Assembly: GCF_000485595.1 (NCBI RefSeq)
Contig: NW_014577777.1
Location: 181,988 to 207,814 of the forward strand
From: Priapulus caudatus
Lineage: Eukaryota; Priapulida; Priapulimorpha; Priapulimorphida; Priapulidae
Direction of reading: 5' to 3'
DNA: 25,827 bases
Part shown: positions 9,666 to 18,000 of the stretch, in pieces
How positions within the stretch are numbered: the stretch's first letter is position 1
Layout of the letters: every line of letters begins with the position of its first letter
Notes under the pieces: generated by a model
Database searches by the model: none
What the model was told of the DNA's origin: nothing
Seen by the model: only the letters and a program-made list of their open reading frames with translations
Made by a program: the position numbers and the translations under genes

Positions 9666-12038
9666 TGCAGTTTACATCACAGTTTCCCTGTCTCTGCAAC
9701 AGAGCCATTTGACTACACGTCCTGGGCGATGATTCTACTCGTCTGTATCAACGGCGTCGCATTCTTCCTCTTCTTCTTCGAGTGGCTCTCACCGTACGGA
9801 TTTAACATGCGGAAGCGGGCGCCTCCAGGTACGCACGCACGCACTCACAGCCATACACACGCGCGCACACACACGCACGCAGGAACGCATGTGCGCCCGC
9901 ACAAACACACAGACACACACAGGCGCACTCACAAACGCACACACGCAATGTCTCGCACACACACACACACACGCAATGCACGCACGCACGCACGTACGCA
10001 TGCAAGCACACGCGCGCATACACCCGCAACGTACGCACGCACACATGCTCACAGGCAAGAAAGCACTCACTCAACGTTCACACGTAGGGAACGTCGTCAA
10101 AATGCTTGCGTTTGATCACATTATTATAGGCCGCAATCCATGGCGGCTATTATAAGTTCGGTAAAACCATACTGCCTGCGTTAACGACCTGCGAGGGAAG
10201 CCTGCACCGAATTTTTTTTAGTATGCTGGCAAACGACTATGGTGACACCCGCAACTTTGCGTTTCAGAGGACCACATCAAACTACTAGACATTCTGAGAT
10301 CATACTTTTCACCTAGTTAAGTCTACAAACGTATACGTAAAACACAAACATTCATCTGAAATGTGAAACTGTTCATCGCGCAATTATCTGGCGAATATCC
10401 GGTACTCGTTATGTAAGACTGGTGCTGAGCAATTTAATACGCCAGCCTAAATTCAATTGGCAAAGCGACGCACCACTCCTATAGTTATGACTTTCTTTAA
10501 CACCGTTGCAGCGCCAAAAACCCAACGCTGGACGAATCAACGGTAAAAATCATATTTGCGTTCGCATTTTTATTCGACATTTTAGGGGCTCTATTAAGTG
10601 ATTACGTCACAGTAAAATAGAAATGTTAGTGAAAAAATCATGTCACCTTTTCACAAGATGTAAGTGATTCTGTTATATTTTTATGTTAAATATGCTCAAT
10701 ATACTTCCTATTTTGCTATTGCTGCCGATGTGAACGACACTCGTGACTCTATACATAGCCCATAGCAATAATATCAAATTGCCAGGTTTTTTTGGATTTT
10801 CTAACTAATGAGAAACAAGTTAAATGGATTTGAGAATAACATTTAGCCTAGTTAGTACTTACTTTTCATGTAAAAAAATTGCTACACAAATGTTACAAAT
10901 ATACACCATAGAAGATTCGTGACGTAGTCAATTTAAAGACCCAGAATCTCGATGCTGACGCGCGCACAGGTATGCTGATTGATCCAAAACGATGTATAAA
11001 GCAATAAAGTAGGGCCTACTTACGTAGGCTGCAACGCAGCGTGAAATGTTACACATGTGCGATACATGGAAGGGAGACGTGGGCGCCATATGGCACTGCC
11101 ATTTGTATCATAATTCTTCGAGAAAACCACGGTTCTCGCACCGAAACCAGGCTTTCGTCCGCTCACAAAAACCTAGTTTTCTTGCTCGAGAAACCCAGGG
11201 TTCTATAGGCGCACTTAATAACCGCGTTATAAGCTGGAGATCTATATTTCTTGCTCAAGCAAACTAGATTCCAGCCTCATAAACTGCGGTACATATAGCG
11301 GCTTAGAGAAACCAGGCTTTCATGCCATGAAACTAAGTTTCAGTGGCAAGAAACTATGGTTTGCTGACGCCACGAAACCTGGTTCGTGCCGAGAACGTAG
11401 GTTCTCGAATTATGATTACAATGGTCGCGGTTGAAAGGTGGCGGTTTTCTTGCTCGAAACCTTAGGTTCTTGCTTCCAAAATAAGTTTCTGTTCAAGAAA
11501 ACTTAATATTACATCGCTATAATGCCGGTTATACGCGGCTAGCAAAAGCCAGCGTCTCGTGCTCCCACGAAACCTAGTTTCATGGCAAGAACCCTGGTTT
11601 CTTGAGCAAGAAACTAGGTTTTGTGAGCACGAAACCTGGTTTCGTGCGAGGAACCGTGGTTTCTCGAATTATGATACAAATGGCTTGCCATAGGCGCATA
11701 CAGAGAACTGCGTGAGCGTGACAGATGTACAGTTGATAGGCTACTATACGGTCTGTTAGAGACAGCTTGCTGCTTTTCGCAAGTTTATCGTTTCCCTCTG
11801 CTTTCACATATATATCATATTACGACCGTGCGATAGATAGCGGGGCATCGTTTCTCTCTGCTTTCACATATATATCATGTTACGACCGTGTGGTAGCAGG
11901 ACACCGTTTCTCCCTGCTTTCACATTATATAACATATGTTACAACCCCGTCATTGTAGGGCACCGTTTCTCTCTGCTTTCCCATATATATAACATATTAC
12001 GACTCTGCCATATCATGCAGGGCACTGTTTCTCCCTGC

Positions 12039-12076
<38 letters not shown>

Positions 12077-15000
12077 CATGATACTACTGTGTCATTGCAG
12101 GACATCGTTTCTCGTTGTTTCGGGCGCTCTGGGTGATGTACACGATCCTGTTCGGAGGCTCGACTAACTTTGATCAGCCTCGCGGATACGTGAGCCGCGC
12201 CATCGCCAACGTGTGGGCGTTGTTTTCCCTCTTCTTCCTCGCCAGCTATACAGCCAACCTCGTCAAGTTCATGATAGCCAAGGACGAGGCCATACAACTG
12301 TCAGGCTTCGAAGACGCGAGAGTATGCGCTTCTTACTTCTGCTCAACACGTTGTTTCGATGAAAGCTCGTAGATAATTACCGAGTGGACGTTTTATCGAG
12401 TTAATTAATTAAGTTGTTTAATTATTAAGAGTTTAGCCTTAAACTGAGTTACTCTGAACTAACGGTTAGTATAGCCAATTATTGCATATGAACGAGGTAA
12501 ACTTAGTTAACTACGGTATAAGAATATGAGCCACTGATTTTGGTATTATAAATAGATCACAGTAATTTAGTTAGCTATTAAACTTAACTACGTATTATAT
12601 TTTAAGCTATCCTGGAGCGAAGGCATCTTATTGAATTATCACATAGGAGTAAATTTAATATAGTCAACTTTAATTTAGGAATAAATGAAACCTATTCAAT
12701 AATATCAATAAGCGAAACTTAGTGAAACTATCACATAGCAGTTTGTTACCTACTATTTAGGAATGATGGAAACTTATAAGGTAATCTATCTTGGAAGGGG
12801 AGTTAGAGTAGACCAATAACAGTCAAAAGCTTGCCAAACTATAACGATACTCGGATTAAAGCACGCTACTGTCTGTTTTTAGTTACAATTCCCGCAGAAA
12901 TATCAATACCCGCTCAAGTTTGGTACGGTACCACAAGGGCACGTAGAGGAACACATACGGAGAAACTACTGGGACACATGGCGATACATGAAACAGTACA
13001 ACGTTGCCAGTGTAGCCGAAGGCATGAAAAAATTAAAGAATGGGTGAGTATATGGGGTGCATCACCAAGTTTTCCTCCACATCCACTCATTTTCCATATC
13101 TCCCCTCTCTCTCTCTCTCGTCGTGTGCTCTCTCTGCTCTCTTCTCGGTCTCTCTCTCCTCGTCTCTCTCTCTCTGTCTCTCTCTCTCTCTCTCTGTCCT
13201 CTCTGCTCTCTCTCTTTTTCTCATCTCTGCTCTCATCTCTCTCTCTTTCTCTCTCTCTCTATTTCTCTCCTCTCTCTCTCTCGCTCTCTCTCGCGTGCGT
13301 GCTCGCTCCCTTTCTTCTGTACGCTCTCTCGCTCACTCCTCTCTCCCTTTCTACGCATACAAAACTATAATTTCGTCTGCTAAATATGTCACATTTTGTT
13401 ATTCTCACGCAGAGACTTAGATGCTCTCATTTATGACGCTAAGGTGCTGGAATATCACGCTGGTCAGGATAATGACTGCAAACTTCTCCAGGTATGAACA
13501 CTATCTTCGTGTGTAATAGTTCATAGATGCTGCTTCCGTCATATGTAGCTTAATTTTTACATCTGCGAAAACTGAAATATTGGCTCCGTAATAAGATTTA
13601 AGTTTTCCGTAAACTTTATTCAAGCCAACAAGCGTCGATGCTGGGTAGTGGCAGATCAATCAATGTGACAATAGGGGGTGGCTACAACCACCAGAGGGGG
13701 AGAGCGTTGATACGTTGCTCAGTAGTGTCCACCCGCGCATTTTAGCGCTATGCCATAAAGGCTTTGTTTCCACTCGCCGCCCGAGAATCAATAACAGAAA
13801 ACAAGCGGGAAAAATGCAAAGCAGTCGCGTATGAGAATTTCAAACCCCTCATTTTACGTATTGTTCACCACTAAAATCGGAGGTTTGAAATTCTGCTACG
13901 TGACTGCTCTGTATTTTTTGCACTTGTTTTCATCTATTGATTTTCGGATTGCTACTGGAAACAAATCCCGGAGGACCACCTAGCTTAATCTAACAGTGAT
14001 CAGTGGAGAACGTAAATCGTATTCTATATTTGTTTTGTTTGACAGACGGGTTCTTGGTTCGCAATGACTGGGTACGGAATCGGGTTCCCACAGAAATCTA
14101 AATTTAAAGACAAAATCAGCCACCAAATTCTCAAATACAGAGAAAGTGGTAAGCATACAAGCCTAATAGACATAAATAAAGATTAGAGAGAAATCTGAAC
14201 AAATTGTGTTTAAATTCTTTGGAACAACATTGTCTGCAACGTTCAATGACCTTCACTTGATGGCAACGCGATGTGTATTTAGAGATTGCCCGCTACTAGT
14301 GCTGACTGCTGATACGTTGTCAGTCGATGGACGGGTACATGGCCACAGATCGTGCTTTAATCGCACGTGAATTCAATACCCTGTTGAATAAAATAGGCGA
14401 TTTAGAGAGATTAGAAAGGTTCTGGTTCATGGCCGACTGCCGCCCAAAGGAACAAACGGCTGAGTCCTCAAGCAACTCCTTGGAGATCAAGAATTTCGCC
14501 AGCGCTTTCATCCTACTGCTTATAGGTATACACATCCTAGACCCTTTATCTGGGATTCAGTAACTCATGAAATCTTAATTGGCTCAAAGTCGGCTTAATT
14601 CAAGATCCAATCAGCATTTGATGATACCAATTGACAAAAACGCGCGATAAAAATAACCGAATGTTCGGCGGCAACAGTGAGTAAGAAATAATGTGTAATA
14701 CATTATAGAAAGAAGCAGAATAATTGTAAAGCCTGCGGGGGTTTGCCCTTTTTAACGCACGCATGTGCACGTAGATCAGTCGTTTCTAACAGCCATGTTT
14801 TGTGTTCTTACAACCTGATAAATCGTGACCATAAATGCGACCACGCATTTGTCCTTGGCGTGTCATCAAGTGCTTAAATCCGGACTGGAGCCGTCTACGA
14901 TTAAGAGTCGACAATTCACTCAGAACCATAAACCCATTTCCATTGACAGTTATCCGCAATGTCTCTCCAGCCTTTATAATCAGTAGAACCTATATAATCT

Positions 15001-18000
15001 ATATAAGCTATGAAATATTCTTATATTTACCTACCGCCCTACTATTACTTCCTACTACTACTACTACTTACTACCCACTACCTCCTGCCATCTCTATACA
15101 AGATGCTGTGGCGTTTATTCGTCTGTGCTGATTGAGTTTTTGTTGTCGTCGCTGGGCAGGCATTGTGTTCGCCTGGGTGCTTCTCATCCTAGAACATTGC
15201 TACTTCAACTATGTGCGTCAGCACGTGAAGAAGGTGGACAAGTGCGGCATATGCGGCCTCGTAAGCATTGTAAGTATACACGGCGGGACCAGCCATGATG
15301 CACGTCTGCGACGCACTATGACGTCACCAGTCGTTCTAACACATTTTCCTTCGAAGTAAATTGTTTTCGTCGAACGAACGCTAACTAATAGCTGCTATTA
15401 AGGGGCGTAAGACCAGGTGTCTTGAATGGTTTTATGACGCATTATCGCGACAACAAGATAGGATTGAATATGACAATTACGTCCGGCAGCTGCTGTCTCG
15501 TTGTGCATTAGCATAAGTTATACTTATATGTGTGTAAGCATGACTGCGTTCACTCGTTCAACCAGACGCAGTATTTTTTGTCAGTCCACGAAAAGCATGG
15601 ATTTGATTAAAGTCAGTGGTTACTTTTTAGCTAACAGTGTTGGTGTCGGCTTGCAGAGCATGGGTAAGTCACTGCACGCAGTTATATATTAGGCATCAGA
15701 GTGTCACTGTAATTCTGCAACGCACTAACAGACATAGAGCGACTGCCGTCGGGGGTCAAGTCTTCGTCAGGATCCCGCATACACATGGTCCGATTAGGAT
15801 TAAGAAAAGAGATTAGAGTTAGGATTAGGGGTTAAGAGCGTCAGTTAATTTATGGTTATGGTTAGGGATAAGGGGTCACAGTAAGGGTCAGGGTAAAGGA
15901 TAGAGATGGGAGTTAAAATCACGGTTATGGTGATGGTGATGCTGCCGCTAATGTATCACTGGGTCCTGAGGTAGGCTTGATCCGCAGGCCAGTGACCACC
16001 TGTCAGCTAACACTGATTGTGAATTCTGTGAGCGAGTCTTGCATGGGGACGGTGTCGCACGTGGACGAATGTGAGCTGACAGGTTGCCACTGTATATCTG
16101 CCCAGCATGGCAATGTCTGCCGTTATACCCGATAGTTAGCATTGGCTTCCAACTCTAGGGCATAGCATTGCGGCCGCTTTGATAGTTGGTAGGATATTTG
16201 CCGATATGCTTTCGAGCATGGAGCCACATCTCTGTCATCTCATCAAGGTGATTCCTTACACAATGCCACCGGTGCTGCTGCTGTCAGGTAATTCCTCTAC
16301 GCGACCATTACACGCGAGGATGTGCGGATGACACAGCATGTGGCACAGCCACGACGCCCACAGCTACCAGGCTGCTGCTGAGAGGTAGACTGGCTGCCAC
16401 CACACGAGATCGCGCGAGGAAACACTGAGCATGCTGTAGTAACTGCCCAACCCCCCGCTATACGTACGCAACGTACCCCGGCATGCCGCGTGCGTGCACA
16501 CAGCACAGCTTCTGCACGCCGCTATGCGGCGGCGGCGGCGGCGGCGGTGCTGCTGCTGCTGGTGGTGGTGATGATGATGGTGGTGCTGGTAATGGTGGTG
16601 GTGGCCCGTGTAGCTAACAGACAGTGCCGCCGCGTTGTTACTTACAGAGCATGGGTAAATCGCTGAGCTTTAGCAACGCCGTGCTCGAGGCGCAGGACGT
16701 GATGCGTCACTACCGCTGTCGCAACCCGGTGTGCGACCAGCAGATGGGTCACCTGCGTCAGGAGCTGAGCATGACACGCATCAAGATTAAGTACCTCGAG
16801 GATATGATCAACAAGTGAGCTAGCTCTAGTACTATAGCCACAGTTGCCACAGGCCTGTTGCGTTGTTGCCTGGACAGTTGCCTGTGGATATAGTTGTCTA
16901 CAGGACCAGACAGGGGCGTAAATCCCGGGGGGGATAGGGGGATGCATCCCCCCGCTCTTGAAGGAGGGGGGATGGCCTGTACAAATATCCCCTCCTGAGA
17001 TTCAAAAAAAAAAGAGAGAAAAAAAAGAATAGCCAAAAAGTAATAGAATATACAAAAACACGTGAAATTGTGAAAAATTGCAATTCTTACCTGTGTTTTA
17101 ATACACGCTCTCTGAAAAGTCATGAAAAATGTTTTGAATCCTAACTTGTAGAGTTGAGTCTAGGGTTGAGATAGTGTCATCAGACATGAGAATAGATTGC
17201 AGGAAAATGGCTTAAATATTTCAAAATTTTAAGCCATGCCTACGTCACGCGGGCCTGCCTGCGGCAGCCAAGGTTAATTTCGCCCCCGGCTATCGCCGAT
17301 CATCCCTCCCCACTCCTCGGTACGGATTTACGCCCCTGGGACCAGGGACCCGTTGTCAGAAACAAAATTAGTCTTAACATTAGTCTTAACATTAACTTTT
17401 CCTCTTAGACCGTTGACAGAAACGCTGCGAAGTTACGAGAATGAAAAATCGTAGCAGATTTCCTCATAACAATACGAAACAAAGTCATGTCGACGAGCTA
17501 GGAGACATTGTTAATGTTAAGACTAATGTTAAGACTAATTTTAATTGTTTTTGACAACGGGCCCGAGGACAGGACAGCACAGGAACAAGACACGCAACAG
17601 GACAGTTGCCTGTGGCAACTAGGGCTAGGTTACTAGAGCTACAAGTGAGCATGCACGCACACGCACCTGCGCAGCATCCTGAAAGCAAATATTTACCTTC
17701 ACTCACGCGACTGAGTATCGTAAAAGACCATCTTACACGACCGAGAATTGTATGAGACCATCGCATATGGTTTTTGACGCGACCATAGACCGTATACGAT
17801 AATCATACACGGTCTTTGACGTGGCTATAGATCGTATACGATAATTTTATACGGTCTCTGAAGCAACCAGAGATCGTATACGATTGTCTTCCACGGTCTT
17901 TAGCGCAACCAGAGATCATATATACGATTGTCTTCCACGGTCTTTGACGCAACCAGAGATCGTATACGATTGTCTTCCACGGTCTTTGGCGGCGCCAGAG

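Larger units (their letters stand above)
15270..16647 (+). other. Intron with pseudo-exon, TTAGGG-like words and trinucleotides
   Basis: About 1.4 kb. Apart from the three features listed separately (15657, 15795, 16520) I recognise nothing. Confidence 0.6.

Noticed and set aside
8232-10155. Many overlapping Cys/Val- and Thr/His-rich open frames on both strands
   Set aside because: They come from CA/TG dinucleotide repeats, which lack stop codons in most frames.
14324-14396. Upstream extension of receptor exon k after GTTGTCAG
   Set aside because: The acceptor looks good, but its phase does not fit the one base left by exon j. The added residues have no counterpart in the family, while the start at 14397 fits both.
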